Positions 33,004 to 41,909 of a stretch of 64,000 bases of DNA are shown here, piece after piece; within the stretch, counting starts at the first letter, position 1; every line of letters begins with the position of its first letter. Below the pieces are notes generated by a model. It was not told the DNA's origin, ran no database searches, and saw nothing but the letters and a program-made list of their open reading frames with translations. This DNA comes from DAOTOJ01 sp035451285 (lineage in GTDB: Bacteria; Patescibacteriota; Minisyncoccia; UBA6257; Brennerbacteraceae): positions 23,674 to 87,673 of the forward strand of contig DAOTOJ010000001.1 in the NCBI GenBank assembly GCA_035451285.1, read 5' to 3'. Made by a program: the position numbers and the translations under genes.

Positions 33004-34413
33004 TTACTTAATTTTTTTAATTTTTGTTCCTTCTGGGGTGTCTAAAACTTCATATCCCAATTCAACAATCTTTTTTCTTAATTCATCAGCTTTCTCATAT
33101 TCTTTATTTTTTCTTAAATTTTCTCTTTTATCAAGTAAAATTGTGACTTTCTTGGGTATAACTAAGGCTTTTGTTTCCAGGACATCAAAAATTTCATTAA
33201 ACTTCTTAAGAAATTCAAATATTTCTTTGTTTATTTTAGGATTTTTTAAAATCCCCTTATCTTGTTTATAAAAATACTTTATTAAGTTAAAAATCTGGGA
33301 AATAGCTAAGGGAGAATTAAAATCATCAGCCAGATATTTCCAAAATTTTTCTTCAAAAAATTTAATTTTTGCTAGATGAGCTTTTTCTTGGGAAATTGGC
33401 AATTTAAAATTTTTATTCTTAGCATCTAAAACTTGATAATAAAAACTAGTTATTCTTTCCAGGGATTCTTTAGCTTGTAGAAGAAGGTCATTAGTAAAAT
33501 CAATAGGGGAATGGTAATGATAAGAAGCTATAAAGAATCTTAAGGTTTGGACTGAATTTGTTTTTAAAACTTCCCTAATAGTTAAAAAATTACCTAGAGA
33601 TTTTGACATTTTTTCTCCATTGACTAATAAAAAACCAGTATGAATCCAATATTTAACCATTGGTTTTTTACCAGATAGAGCTTCCATTTGAGCTATTTCC
33701 GCTTCATGATGGGGAAAAATCAAATCCACCGCTCCTCCATGAATATCGTATTGAAAACCAAAATGATATTCACTAATAGCTGTATCTTCGATGTGCCAAC
33801 CTGGCCTGCCATCTCCATATTCAAATTTCCAGAAAGGCTCATCATCTTTTTTAAATTTCCATAAGCAGAAATCTCCTTTATTTATTTTTAAAATTGAATC
33901 GTCAATTCTACTAGTAGCGCTATATGTTTTATTAATAGTTCTTTTAGACAGTTTTCCATAATCTTTGAATTTACTAATATTGTAATAAATTCCATCAGAA
34001 GTTTGATAGGCGTAACCCTTTTTTATTAATCTTCTTATTTGGTCCTGAATTTGATTAATATAAGAAGTAGCCCGAGCATATTTATTGACACTTTTTATTT
34101 TTAAGTTTTTTATATCTTTTAAGTATTCTTTTTCATATTTTAGAGCTAATTGTCTAGGAGAAATTTTTTCCTCTCTGGCGCGATTTATAATTTTGTCATC
34201 AATATCGGTGATGTTTTGAAGATAAAAGACATCAAAACCATTTTGTTTTAAAAATCTTGCCAAAAAATCATAAAAAAGATAAGTTCTTAAATGCCCCAAA
34301 TGCGGTAAATCATAAACAGTTGGACCGCAAACAAACATTTTAACTCGTTTATTATCAAGCGGTCTAAAAATCTTTTTTCTTCTAGAATAAGTATCGTAAA
34401 ATCTAAAAACCAT
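33004..34413 (-). CDS. cysS: cysteinyl-tRNA synthetase
   Basis: 469 aa using the ATG at 34413. A further in-frame ATG at 34434 lies upstream of a -10 box (34428-34423), which supports the later start. Class I synthetase with FVCGPTVYDLPHLGHLRTY (first zinc Cys and HIGH-type motif) and KMSKSLGNF. The zinc site has the first Cys, and His/Glu in PHHEAEIAQ. The usual second Cys in GWHIEC is Asp (GWHIEDTAIS), a variant I associate with archaeal-type and some CPR enzymes. First gene of the cysS-dnaB-recR run. Confidence 0.95.
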   Translation of the reverse strand: MVFRFYDTYSRRKKIFRPLDNKRVKMFVCGPTVYDLPHLGHLRTYLFYDFLARFLKQNGFDVFYLQNITDIDDKIINRAREEKISPRQLALKYEKEYLKDIKNLKIKSVNKYARATSYINQIQDQIRRLIKKGYAYQTSDGIYYNISKFKDYGKLSKRTINKTYSATSRIDDSILKINKGDFCLWKFKKDDEPFWKFEYGDGRPGWHIEDTAISEYHFGFQYDIHGGAVDLIFPHHEAEIAQMEALSGKKPMVKYWIHTGFLLVNGEKMSKSLGNFLTIREVLKTNSVQTLRFFIASYHYHSPIDFTNDLLLQAKESLERITSFYYQVLDAKNKNFKLPISQEKAHLAKIKFFEEKFWKYLADDFNSPLAISQIFNLIKYFYKQDKGILKNPKINKEIFEFLKKFNEIFDVLETKALVIPKKVTILLDKRENLRKNKEYEKADELRKKIVELGYEVLDTPEGTKIKKIK

Positions 34414-34422
34414 AGTAATATT

Positions 34423-34428
34423 ATTATA
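34423..34428 (-). promoter_or_regulatory. -10 box of the cysS operon
   Basis: Minus-strand TATAAT at 34428-34423, 9 nt before the chosen cysS start. No convincing -35 box is seen. It lies between the two candidate start codons. It shares the intergenic region with the hrcA promoter and CIRCE-like element, so cysS could also feel HrcA. Confidence 0.45.
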
Positions 34429-34471
34429 TACCATTTTTAGCTAAACAATTAATAACCAAAGCGCAGTGGTT

Positions 34472-34498
34472 TTAGCAGTCTTGACATTAGATTGCTAA
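34472..34498 (+). promoter_or_regulatory. CIRCE-like HrcA operator
   Basis: TTAGCAGTC (34472-34480), a 9-nt spacer, GATTGCTAA (34490-34498). The CIRCE consensus is TTAGCACTC-N9-GAGTGCTAA, so each arm differs at one position and the spacer length is exact. The spacer itself contains the -35 box of the hrcA promoter. HrcA bound here would block RNA polymerase directly. Confidence 0.88.
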
Positions 34499-34508
34499 TT
34501 GGTATAAT
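34481..34508 (+). promoter_or_regulatory. promoter of the hrcA chaperone operon (leaderless)
   Basis: TTGACA (34481-34486), 16-nt spacer, TATAAT (34503-34508) with an extended -10 TG (34500-34501). Only 7 nt separate the -10 from the ATG at 34516, so the mRNA would start at the start codon. Confidence 0.8.
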
Positions 34509-34515
34509 ATTGGGT

Positions 34516-35211
34516 ATGCTAACAGATAGACAAAAAACCATTTTAAAGATTTTAACTGATGAGTATATCAAAGAATTTAGCCCTATAAGCTCCAATTATT
34601 TGGTTTCAAGATGTGGTTTAGATTTTAGTTCAGCGACGATTAGAAACGAATTAGCAGTTCTTGAAGAACAAGGTTATTTAAAAAAGAATTATCGTTCTTC
34701 TGGTAGTGTTCCTACTAATAAAGCTTATGAATTATTGGTTGATGAGATTTTGCAAGAAAGATTCGAAGAAAAATGGTTTGATAATTTCGAAGAACCCTTA
34801 TCTTTTAGTGAATTAAATGAATTGTCTAATTTTATAGCTAGTCAATTAAAAATTTTTAATGCTATAATTAATGATCAATTAAAGTTTTATTATGACGGAG
34901 TAGAAGAATTGTTTGCTTCCCCTGATTTTCAGGAAAAAGAAGAATTCTTGCATTTAGCGAAAACAATAGATTCAATAGAAGATTTTTATAAAGATATTTT
35001 TTATAAAGTTGTAAATAATAAACCAATGATTTTTATAGGTAAAAACAATCCTTTTAATTTAAAAAGCGATCTGATAAGTTTTTTGACTGGTTCTGTTCAA
35101 ACACCAAATGAAAAGATAGCTTTTGTATTAATTGGCCCAAGTAGAATGCCTTATGAAAAAAATTGGTTGTTTTTAAATAGACTTTTAAATAGTTTTAAAA
35201 TTAATAATTAA
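34516..35211 (+). CDS. hrcA: HrcA heat-shock repressor, truncated form
   Basis: 231 aa from the ATG at 34516. Upstream in-frame codons lie within the promoter, so they cannot be the start. The N-terminal winged helix (LTDRQKTILKILTDEYIKEF, SSATIRNELAVLEEQGYL, GSVPTNKAYELLVDEI) is a clear HrcA DNA-binding domain. The family is normally ~340 aa. Here the GAF-like middle domain is reduced and the end (FVLIGPSRMPYEK) resembles the last HrcA strand. DNA binding appears intact while sensing may be simplified. First gene of the operon with grpE and dnaK, under a CIRCE-like operator it should bind. Confidence 0.88.
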   Translation: MLTDRQKTILKILTDEYIKEFSPISSNYLVSRCGLDFSSATIRNELAVLEEQGYLKKNYRSSGSVPTNKAYELLVDEILQERFEEKWFDNFEEPLSFSELNELSNFIASQLKIFNAIINDQLKFYYDGVEELFASPDFQEKEEFLHLAKTIDSIEDFYKDIFYKVVNNKPMIFIGKNNPFNLKSDLISFLTGSVQTPNEKIAFVLIGPSRMPYEKNWLFLNRLLNSFKINN

Positions 35212-35217
35212 AAATTT

Positions 35218-35763
35218 ATGTTGGAAAAAGATGATAAAAATTTAAAAGATAATCAAAAAGATAATCAAACTAAAGAAAATTTACAAATGAAAGAATTAAT
35301 AGCTAAAGTTCGTAGCCTTACTGATGATCTTGAAAAATGCCAAAAAGAAAAGGAAGAATATTTAAATGGTTGGCAACGATCAAGAGCAGAGTTTATTAAT
35401 TATCAGAAAAGGGAGCAAGAAAGAATTATTCAAATTTGTAATTATGCTAATGAAAATTTAATAAGTGAATTGTTACTAGTATTAGATAGTTTAGAATTAG
35501 CCATTGATAATTCTAAAGATAGCGAGTTTTTAAAAACGTTAAATTTACTGAAATCGCAGTTTGAAAATATCTTAAGGAAAAATGGGGTAGAATTGATAAA
35601 AACCGAAGTTAATGATAAATTTGATCCCGAAATTCATGAAGCTATTGAAACTGAAAAAAAAGAAAATTTTCAAGACAATACAATAATTGAAATAATTTCT
35701 AAAGGCTATAAATTAAATGGTAAGATTATTAGACCGGTAAAAGTAAAAGTCGCTAAAAATTAA
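35218..35763 (+). CDS. grpE: nucleotide exchange factor GrpE
   Basis: 181 aa DnaK co-chaperone. A long N-terminal coiled coil (starting ~residue 20) contains LNGWQRSRAEFINYQKREQE, the conserved GrpE helix. The C-terminal beta domain is FDPEIHEAIETE and the closing strand KGYKLNGKIIRPVKVKV. Length is normal. Six nt after hrcA. Confidence 0.95.
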   Translation: MLEKDDKNLKDNQKDNQTKENLQMKELIAKVRSLTDDLEKCQKEKEEYLNGWQRSRAEFINYQKREQERIIQICNYANENLISELLLVLDSLELAIDNSKDSEFLKTLNLLKSQFENILRKNGVELIKTEVNDKFDPEIHEAIETEKKENFQDNTIIEIISKGYKLNGKIIRPVKVKVAKN

Positions 35764-35804
35764 GTAAAAAATAAAAAATTAATTAATTAGAAAAATACAA
35801 AAAT

Positions 35805-37688
35805 ATGGCTAAAATTTTAGGAATAGATTTAGGAACAACAAATTCAGCAATGGCAGTTATTGAGGGTGGGCAGCCTAAAATAGTTGAAAATAGGGAAGGA
35901 GCTAGAACCACTCCCTCAGTAGTTGCTATTTCAAAATCAGGAGAAAGACTGGTTGGTATTACAGCTAAGCGTCAAGCAATTGTTAATCCTCAAAATACAA
36001 TTTTTTCTGTAAAGAGATTAATTGGTAGGCGCTTTGATGATCCCACGGTCCAACACGATAAAAAAACTCTTCCCTATGAAATTGTCAAAGGAAGTTCTGA
36101 TGGCGTAGAAGTTGTAATGGGTGGAAAGAAGTATCGTCCGGAAGAAATTTCCTCAATGATTTTGGCAAAATTAAAACAAGATGCCGAAGAAAAATTGGGA
36201 GAAAAGATAGAAGAGGCAGTAATAACTTGTCCTGCTTATTTTGACGATTCTCAAAGAGCAGCTACCAAAGCAGCTGGAGAAATTGCTGGTTTTAAAGTTA
36301 AAAGGATTTTACCAGAACCAACAGCTGCTGCTTTAGCTTACGGCTTTGATAAAAGAAAAAATGAGCAGATTTTAGTTTACGATTTTGGAGGAGGAACTTT
36401 CGATATTTCTATTTTGGAAATTGGAGAAAATACGATTGAAGTAAAAGGAATAGGGGGAGATACTCATTTAGGTGGAGATGATTTTGATCAAAGAATAATA
36501 AACTATTTAATTGAAGAATATAAAAAGCAGGAAGGAATTGATTTATCAAAAGATAATTTAGCTCTTCAAAGATTAAAAGAAGCTGCTGAACGAGCAAAAC
36601 ACGAATTATCAACAGTATTAGAAACTGAGATTAATTTGCCGTTTATTACTTCTGATGCTTCTGGCCCAAAGCATTTTGTGATGAAATTAACCAGAAGCAA
36701 ACTTGAAGAATTAGTGGATGATTATATTACCCGATCCATAGAACTTGTTGGGGAAACTTTAAAAGAAGCTAAAATGAAACCAACTGATATTGAAGAAATA
36801 ATTTTAGTTGGCGGACAAACTAGAATGCCTAAAATTTCTCAAGCTGTTAAAGAATATTTTGGCAAAGAACCACATAAAGATATTAATCCTGACGAAGTTG
36901 TAGCTATTGGAGCAGCAATTGAAGCTGGAGTTTTACAAGGAGAAGTAAGAGACATCTTGTTATTAGATGCTACTCCCTTAAGTTTGGGAATTGAAACTTT
37001 AGGAAATGTAATGACTGTAATGATTCCTAAAAATACTACGATTCCAACTGCTCACACTGAAATTTTTTCAACAGCTTCTGATAATCAAACTTCAGTAGAT
37101 GTTCATGTTTTACAAGGAGAAAGACCAATGGCTTCTGACAATAAAAGCTTGGGAAGATTTATTTTAGATGGTATTCCACCAGCACCTCGTGGCGTGCCTC
37201 AAATTGAAGTTACTTTTGATATTGATGCTAATGGAATTTTATCAGTCACAGCAATTGATAAAGCAAGTGGCAAAAAGCAATCTATTAAAATTGAAGGTAG
37301 CGCTAATTTGACAAAAGAAGAAATAGAAAGGATGAAAAGGGAGGCTGAGATCCATCAAGAAGAAGATAGAAAAAATAGAGAACTAATAGAGGCAAGAAAT
37401 AATGCCGAAAGCGTAATTTATCAAGCTGAAAAATTCTTGAAAGACTATACTTCCAAAATATCAGAGGAAGATAAAAATAATTTACAGGCTAAAATTGATG
37501 AACTTAAAAAAATAATTGATGGTAGTGATGCAGAAATAATAAAATCAGTTGCCTCAGAATTAGCTTTATTACTTCAAAATATTGGGGGAAGAATGTATAA
37601 TCAAGAAGGAAATAATGATACCAATCCTAATAATAATGATGATAATCAAGACCAAAACCAAAAATCTTCAGAAAATGACAATTCTTAA
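35805..37688 (+). CDS. dnaK: chaperone DnaK (Hsp70)
   Basis: 627 aa. ATPase domain with [43 protein letters not shown] and [14 protein letters not shown]; substrate domain from ~residue 390 ([16 protein letters not shown]). The C-terminal helical lid continues to a low-complexity Asn/Asp/Gln tail ([17 protein letters not shown]) of about 25 residues. Length is near E. coli (638). All catalytic signatures are intact. Member of the hrcA operon. Confidence 0.98.
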   Translation: MAKILGIDLGTTNSAMAVIEGGQPKIVENREGARTTPSVVAISKSGERLVGITAKRQAIVNPQNTIFSVKRLIGRRFDDPTVQHDKKTLPYEIVKGSSDGVEVVMGGKKYRPEEISSMILAKLKQDAEEKLGEKIEEAVITCPAYFDDSQRAATKAAGEIAGFKVKRILPEPTAAALAYGFDKRKNEQILVYDFGGGTFDISILEIGENTIEVKGIGGDTHLGGDDFDQRIINYLIEEYKKQEGIDLSKDNLALQRLKEAAERAKHELSTVLETEINLPFITSDASGPKHFVMKLTRSKLEELVDDYITRSIELVGETLKEAKMKPTDIEEIILVGGQTRMPKISQAVKEYFGKEPHKDINPDEVVAIGAAIEAGVLQGEVRDILLLDATPLSLGIETLGNVMTVMIPKNTTIPTAHTEIFSTASDNQTSVDVHVLQGERPMASDNKSLGRFILDGIPPAPRGVPQIEVTFDIDANGILSVTAIDKASGKKQSIKIEGSANLTKEEIERMKREAEIHQEEDRKNRELIEARNNAESVIYQAEKFLKDYTSKISEEDKNNLQAKIDELKKIIDGSDAEIIKSVASELALLLQNIGGRMYNQEGNNDTNPNNNDDNQDQNQKSSENDNS

Positions 37689-37699
37689 AAGTTAAAAAA

Positions 37700-38701
37700 G
37701 TGGCAGAACAATATTATCAACAAATTATTCCACAAGAAGACCAACCAACTAAAAATAAAACTTTGAGACAAGTTGTTTTTATAGGCTTAGAAATAATTTC
37801 AACGTTAGTTATTTCATTTTTAATCTATCAGTCTGTTGGTAATTTTGACTATTGGCTAATGTTAGGGGTTATCTTGCTGTTAATTTTTTTAACATTTCTG
37901 AGAAGTCTTTCTTCTGTACTTTTTAGCGCCACTTTTAATCTATTTAGTAACTTGATTTACTTTGCCATTATTTTTATCCCTATCTTTTTTAGTGTTAAAA
38001 AATATGAAATTTTAATAATTGCTTTTTTCACTATTATTTTAGGAATGATTATGAATTTTAAGGTTAAGGGTTCCTTAGATAATCAAATTAAATTCAATTT
38101 TGGAGCAATTTCTAATTCTGCCAAAGGAATAGTTGTCGTAATTATTTCTTTGGCTTTGGCTTGTATGATTTGGAGCCAAAGAATCATTAATAAATCTTTG
38201 ATCACCGAAAACGAAATCAGCTATTTATTAAATGGCGCTTCTCCAATTGTTTCTAATTTTTTGCCTGGTTTTAGTAGTTCGGCAACAATTAATGATCTTA
38301 TAAATGGAGCGATTAAAACCCAACTTAAAAATCAAGAAGCTACTAATCAAATTAAGGTGCTTGGTAATTTAGAAATTGCTAATTTGGAGCAAACTATTTC
38401 CAGAGAAATTTATAATAGTACCCTAAAGAATTTCGAAAATATATTCCAAATGGATTTAACTGGCAATGAAAAAATTTCGAATTTAATTTATCAAAAAATA
38501 AACCAGTGGGTCGAAAAGCAACAGGGTACTTGGTTTAATTTAATAGCTCTATTAGTTATTTTTGGAATTTGTTGGTTCATAATTGGAATTTTAAGTTTTC
38601 TAATTGATATCTTATTTTCAGTTTTCTTTAAGATTTTTAAATTTTTAAAGATTGTAACTTTTTCTAAAGTAACAGTTGAAAAAGAAATTTTAAGTTTTTA
38701 A
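37700..38701 (+). CDS. multi-pass membrane protein inside the chaperone operon
   Basis: 333 aa starting with GTG at 37700 (first start codon after the dnaK stop, 11 nt). About six membrane segments: three between residues ~20 and 110, one at ~145, and two near the C-terminus (~285-325). A central soluble part (~165-280) is Asn/Ile-rich. No family recognised. Its place between dnaK and the J-protein suggests a membrane stress or protein-quality role, but that is inference from position only. Confidence 0.7.
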   Translation: MAEQYYQQIIPQEDQPTKNKTLRQVVFIGLEIISTLVISFLIYQSVGNFDYWLMLGVILLLIFLTFLRSLSSVLFSATFNLFSNLIYFAIIFIPIFFSVKKYEILIIAFFTIILGMIMNFKVKGSLDNQIKFNFGAISNSAKGIVVVIISLALACMIWSQRIINKSLITENEISYLLNGASPIVSNFLPGFSSSATINDLINGAIKTQLKNQEATNQIKVLGNLEIANLEQTISREIYNSTLKNFENIFQMDLTGNEKISNLIYQKINQWVEKQQGTWFNLIALLVIFGICWFIIGILSFLIDILFSVFFKIFKFLKIVTFSKVTVEKEILSF

Positions 38702-38707
38702 AAAATT

Positions 38708-39208
38708 ATGGGAGAAAAAGATTATTATAAAATTTTAGGGGTGAATGAAAACGCAACTTCTAATGAAATTAAAAAAGCTTATCACGATTTAGCTTATAAA
38801 TATCATCCTGATAGGCCAACTGGGGATGAAAAAAAATTTAAAGAAATAAACGAAGCTTATCAGGTTTTATCAGATAGCGAAAAAAGAAAGCAATATGATT
38901 TTATGAGAAAATACGGCTATGCCGGTTCTAGTAGTTCGCGAAGTAGGGGTGCTGATTTTGATTTTAACTTTGGCTTTCCATTTAGTTTTGGTTTAGATGA
39001 TATTTTGTCTGAAATTTTTTCACAAATGTCAGGTTCATCTCGTTCTTCCAGAACTTATTCTTCTCCTAAACAATCAATTAGTTATAATTATTTTGGGCCG
39101 AAAGGTGTAAAACTTAATATTGAAATTGAAAATATTAATGGAATTAATCCCAAACTAAAAAGAATAATTGATGAATTTGCTCAGAAATTTTTCGGAGAAA
39201 TAAAATAA
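38708..39208 (+). CDS. minimal J-domain protein (DnaJ without zinc finger)
   Basis: 166 aa. Residues 3-66 form a J domain with the essential HPD motif ([19 protein letters not shown]) and EAYQVLSD. A Ser/Arg/Phe/Gly linker (~75-125) replaces the Gly/Phe region. The CXXCXGXG zinc repeats and C-terminal substrate-binding domains of DnaJ (normally 370-380 aa) are absent, replaced by ~40 residues of beta plus a helix. It should stimulate DnaK, but substrate delivery must differ. Whether a full DnaJ exists elsewhere cannot be seen. Confidence 0.85.
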   Translation: MGEKDYYKILGVNENATSNEIKKAYHDLAYKYHPDRPTGDEKKFKEINEAYQVLSDSEKRKQYDFMRKYGYAGSSSSRSRGADFDFNFGFPFSFGLDDILSEIFSQMSGSSRSSRTYSSPKQSISYNYFGPKGVKLNIEIENINGINPKLKRIIDEFAQKFFGEIK

Positions 39209-39209
39209 T

Positions 39210-39716
39210 ATGAATTTAGAATTTATATTTACTTCCCAATTTATCTTCTTTTGCTTTTTAATTATTCTGCTATTTTTTTTAAGTTTAAGTTTTTCAATTA
39301 AAAACAATCTTCAAATTTTTTTAACTTTATATTTTTGGAATTTTTCAATTAATAATTTGCTTAACCTAATTGGTTATTTTAATAGTGCCGTTTTAGAATA
39401 TTATTCTTTGCTATATTTCGGCCTATCTTTAATTCTAATTTTTATTTTCTATAAATTATTTGGGAAATTTAATTTGCCAAAAGTTAAAACAAATTCCTGG
39501 ATAGTAAATTTCGTTTTTAATTTAACGCTTTTTGGTTTCGTAATTTCAGTTCTTCCCAATGTTTTTACTAATTATTTGCCAAGTTTTTTAGTGACTAGTT
39601 TATTTGGTTTTCCAGGACAATATTTCTGGAAATTTGCGCCAATTTTTTTAATAATTCTAATTTTATTTTTACCAAGAAAGATTACCAAAAAAGCAAAAAT
39701 TGAAATTTCAAATTAA
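39210..39716 (+). CDS. small multi-pass membrane protein
   Basis: 168 aa, extremely hydrophobic, with four or five membrane segments (~8-30, 35-55, 65-85, 100-125, 140-158) and a basic C-terminal end (RKITKKAKIE). Rich in Phe, Ile, Leu and Asn. No family recognised. It sits one base after the J-protein and 4 nt before rmuC. Confidence 0.6.
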   Translation: MNLEFIFTSQFIFFCFLIILLFFLSLSFSIKNNLQIFLTLYFWNFSINNLLNLIGYFNSAVLEYYSLLYFGLSLILIFIFYKLFGKFNLPKVKTNSWIVNFVFNLTLFGFVISVLPNVFTNYLPSFLVTSLFGFPGQYFWKFAPIFLIILILFLPRKITKKAKIEISN

Positions 39717-39720
39717 TATT

Positions 39721-40767
39721 ATGAATATTATTTATATTATTGGAGGAGTTTTAATAGGAATAGTTTTAGGAATAGTAATAGCCAGGTTTTTATCAAAGAA
39801 TAATACTAATACCGAGGTTAAAGAATTAAAGGACTCGATTAATCAGATGCAGATTCAATTAATGGAACATTTAGCAAATCAATTAAATAATGTTAGGGGT
39901 TCTGTTGAACAATCTTCAAATTTAGTTAACAAAGAGGTAAGCTTGTTTACCCAAAGAGTCACTGAAATGAGAGACGCTTTAACGCAGGTTCACGAATCAG
40001 TCAATGATGTTAAATCTTTTCAGGAATTATTAAAATCTCCTAAATTGCGTGGTAATTGGGGAGAAGCTTCATTGGAACATTTACTAAGAGAGTATTATCC
40101 AAAAGAGCTTTATGAAATTCAATATTTATTTTCAAATAACGAAAGGGCCGATGCTGTTTTTAAACTTCCCAATAATAAATTAATAGCTATTGATTCTAAA
40201 TTTCCCTTAGAAAATTTTTCTAAGATGACAGAAGCTGAAACCCTTGAAGAGAAACAGACTTTTGCCAAGATATTTACCAGTGATGTTAAAAAAAGAATAG
40301 ACGAGATTGCTTCTAAATATATTTTGCCCCAAGAAGGAACTTTGGATTTTGCTATTATGTATGTACCAGCAGAAGCTGTTTATTATGAAATGATTAATCC
40401 AGCATCTCAATTGATTAAAGAAAATTTATCTGACTATGCTTGGAAAAGAAAAATTATTATTACTTCACCCAATTTGCTGTATTTAACATTAGTCACTATT
40501 GAGCACTGGTTTAAAGATATTCAAGTTTCAAAACAAACCCAAGAAATTTTGAAAAGATTCGAGCAAATAAAAAAAGATAGCGAAAAGTTAGAAGAAAGTT
40601 TTAGAAAATTAGGCAGCCATTTATCAAATGCTCAATCGTCTTATGAAAATTCCGAAAAAAGATTATCTTTTATGACCGGTAAAATAGATAAATTAGTTTC
40701 TGGGAAAATCAAGGAAAATGATTTGTTAGAAGATGAAAATGATGAAAATAAAGATAGCGAAGATTAA
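39721..40767 (+). CDS. rmuC: RmuC-family DNA recombination protein
   Basis: 348 aa from the ATG at 39721; an in-frame ATG 21 nt upstream would overlap the previous gene and shift the membrane segment inward. N-terminal membrane helix (IIYIIGGVLIGIVLGIVIA), a coiled coil (~30-100), and the RmuC nuclease-like domain with LRGNWGEASLEHLL, AIDSKFPLENF, DFAIMYVPAEAVYYE and WKRKIIITSPNLLYL. The family limits inversions and other rearrangements in E. coli. The PD-(D/E)XK-like residues D and K in AIDSKF are present. Confidence 0.92.
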   Translation: MNIIYIIGGVLIGIVLGIVIARFLSKNNTNTEVKELKDSINQMQIQLMEHLANQLNNVRGSVEQSSNLVNKEVSLFTQRVTEMRDALTQVHESVNDVKSFQELLKSPKLRGNWGEASLEHLLREYYPKELYEIQYLFSNNERADAVFKLPNNKLIAIDSKFPLENFSKMTEAETLEEKQTFAKIFTSDVKKRIDEIASKYILPQEGTLDFAIMYVPAEAVYYEMINPASQLIKENLSDYAWKRKIIITSPNLLYLTLVTIEHWFKDIQVSKQTQEILKRFEQIKKDSEKLEESFRKLGSHLSNAQSSYENSEKRLSFMTGKIDKLVSGKIKENDLLEDENDENKDSED

Positions 40768-40772
40768 AATTT

Positions 40773-41315
40773 ATGTTAGAAACTTCTCACGTAGTAGTTG
40801 GAATGGCAATTGGTAAATATGTTCCCAACCCTTTGTTAGCTTTTGTTTTTTCTTTTTTGTCGCATTTTATATTAGATTTTATACCTCATTGGGATGGCGA
40901 TTTTAAAAAAGTCAATAGTTCTAATTCAAAAGCTCCAAGGATTTTAACAGATAGGGAAAAGTTCTTTTCAAAAGAAATTCAAAAAGTTTTAAAATGTGAT
41001 ATTTTAGCTAGTTTTATCCTTTTTATTTATTTTTCTGTTTCGAAAATTATTTGGCCTAATTTTCCAGACCCTTTTTCGTTTTTTAATTTTTTAATAGCCA
41101 ATCCTTCCTGGCCCTTAGGAGTTTTGGGAGCTATTTTGCCAGATTTGTTAACTTATTTTGATTTTTTAACTGGCTTTACTAATGAAAAGTGTTTTATAAT
41201 TTTTAAAAAATTAAAGATGTTTCATAAAAAAATTCAGCATTCAGCCCCCAAAATCCAGGGCTTAGTGGTTCAAGCAGCTTTAATTATAAGCATAATTTTA
41301 GTTTTAAATAATTAG
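40773..41315 (+). CDS. membrane protein resembling YdjM/DUF457 hydrolases
   Basis: 180 aa with three or four membrane segments. The His residues in LETSHVVVGMAIGKY and FLSHFILDFIPHWDGDF, and later LPDLLTYFD, match the pattern of small membrane-bound metal-dependent hydrolase-like proteins (YdjM/DUF457). Catalysis is not shown for most members. Located 6 nt after rmuC. Confidence 0.55.
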   Translation: MLETSHVVVGMAIGKYVPNPLLAFVFSFLSHFILDFIPHWDGDFKKVNSSNSKAPRILTDREKFFSKEIQKVLKCDILASFILFIYFSVSKIIWPNFPDPFSFFNFLIANPSWPLGVLGAILPDLLTYFDFLTGFTNEKCFIIFKKLKMFHKKIQHSAPKIQGLVVQAALIISIILVLNN

Positions 41316-41375
41316 AGTGATTTAGGATTTTTAATAAATAAAGAAATAAAAAATTTATAATAATTTCTAAATAGC

Positions 41376-41404
41376 TTGACTTTAATTAAGTGAAGTATTA
41401 AATT
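41376..41404 (+). promoter_or_regulatory. promoter of greA-lysS
   Basis: TTGACT (41376-41381), 17-nt spacer, TAAATT (41399-41404). The -10 box matches the consensus only partly. 18 nt before the greA ATG. Confidence 0.45.
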
Positions 41405-41422
41405 ATATCAATTATTAATTTT

Positions 41423-41899
41423 ATGATAGAAGAACCGTATTATGTTTCAAAAGAAGCTTTTGAAAAGCTTAAAGAAAAGCTTGATTTTTTGAAAAATGTC
41501 GAGAGAAGAAGAATTGCTAACAAAATAAAAGAAGCAATGAGTTTGGGTGATTTGTCAGAAAATTCAGAGTATCAAGCAGCCAAAGAAGAGCAAGCTTTAA
41601 ATGAATCAAAAATAGCTGAGTTAGAAGATTTGCTAAGGCGAGCAGTTTTTATTAAAAAAAGCAAAGATAATTCAATGGTTTCTGTTGGTTCCAAGGTAGA
41701 AGTCGAAAAAAGTGGCAAAAAATTCAATTTTACAATTGTAGGACCGGCAGAATCTGATCCGGAAAATGGATTTATTTCTAATGAATCTTTGCTTGGTAAA
41801 ACTCTCTTAGGCAAAAAGAAGGGGGAAACAGTATCAATTAAATTACCCAATGACCAGGAAATAAAATATAAAATTATAAACATCTCTAGCGGTTCTTAA
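41423..41899 (+). CDS. greA: transcript cleavage factor GreA
   Basis: 158 aa factor that rescues backtracked RNA polymerase. The N-terminal coiled coil carries the GDLSENSEYQAAKEEQALNE tip with the acidic residues that coordinate Mg2+ in the polymerase channel. The C-terminal FKBP-like domain has FTIVGPAESDPENGFISNES and LLGKKKGETVSIKLP. Length is standard. Has its own weak promoter and is followed within 11 nt by lysS. Confidence 0.96.
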   Translation: MIEEPYYVSKEAFEKLKEKLDFLKNVERRRIANKIKEAMSLGDLSENSEYQAAKEEQALNESKIAELEDLLRRAVFIKKSKDNSMVSVGSKVEVEKSGKKFNFTIVGPAESDPENGFISNESLLGKTLLGKKKGETVSIKLPNDQEIKYKIINISSGS

Positions 41900-41909
41900 T
41901 ATAAAAACT

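Noticed and set aside
36409..36612. Minus-strand reading frame opposite dnaK
   Set aside because: Shadow of a highly conserved gene. Leu-rich residues come from reading the reverse of Glu/Lys/Asn codons.
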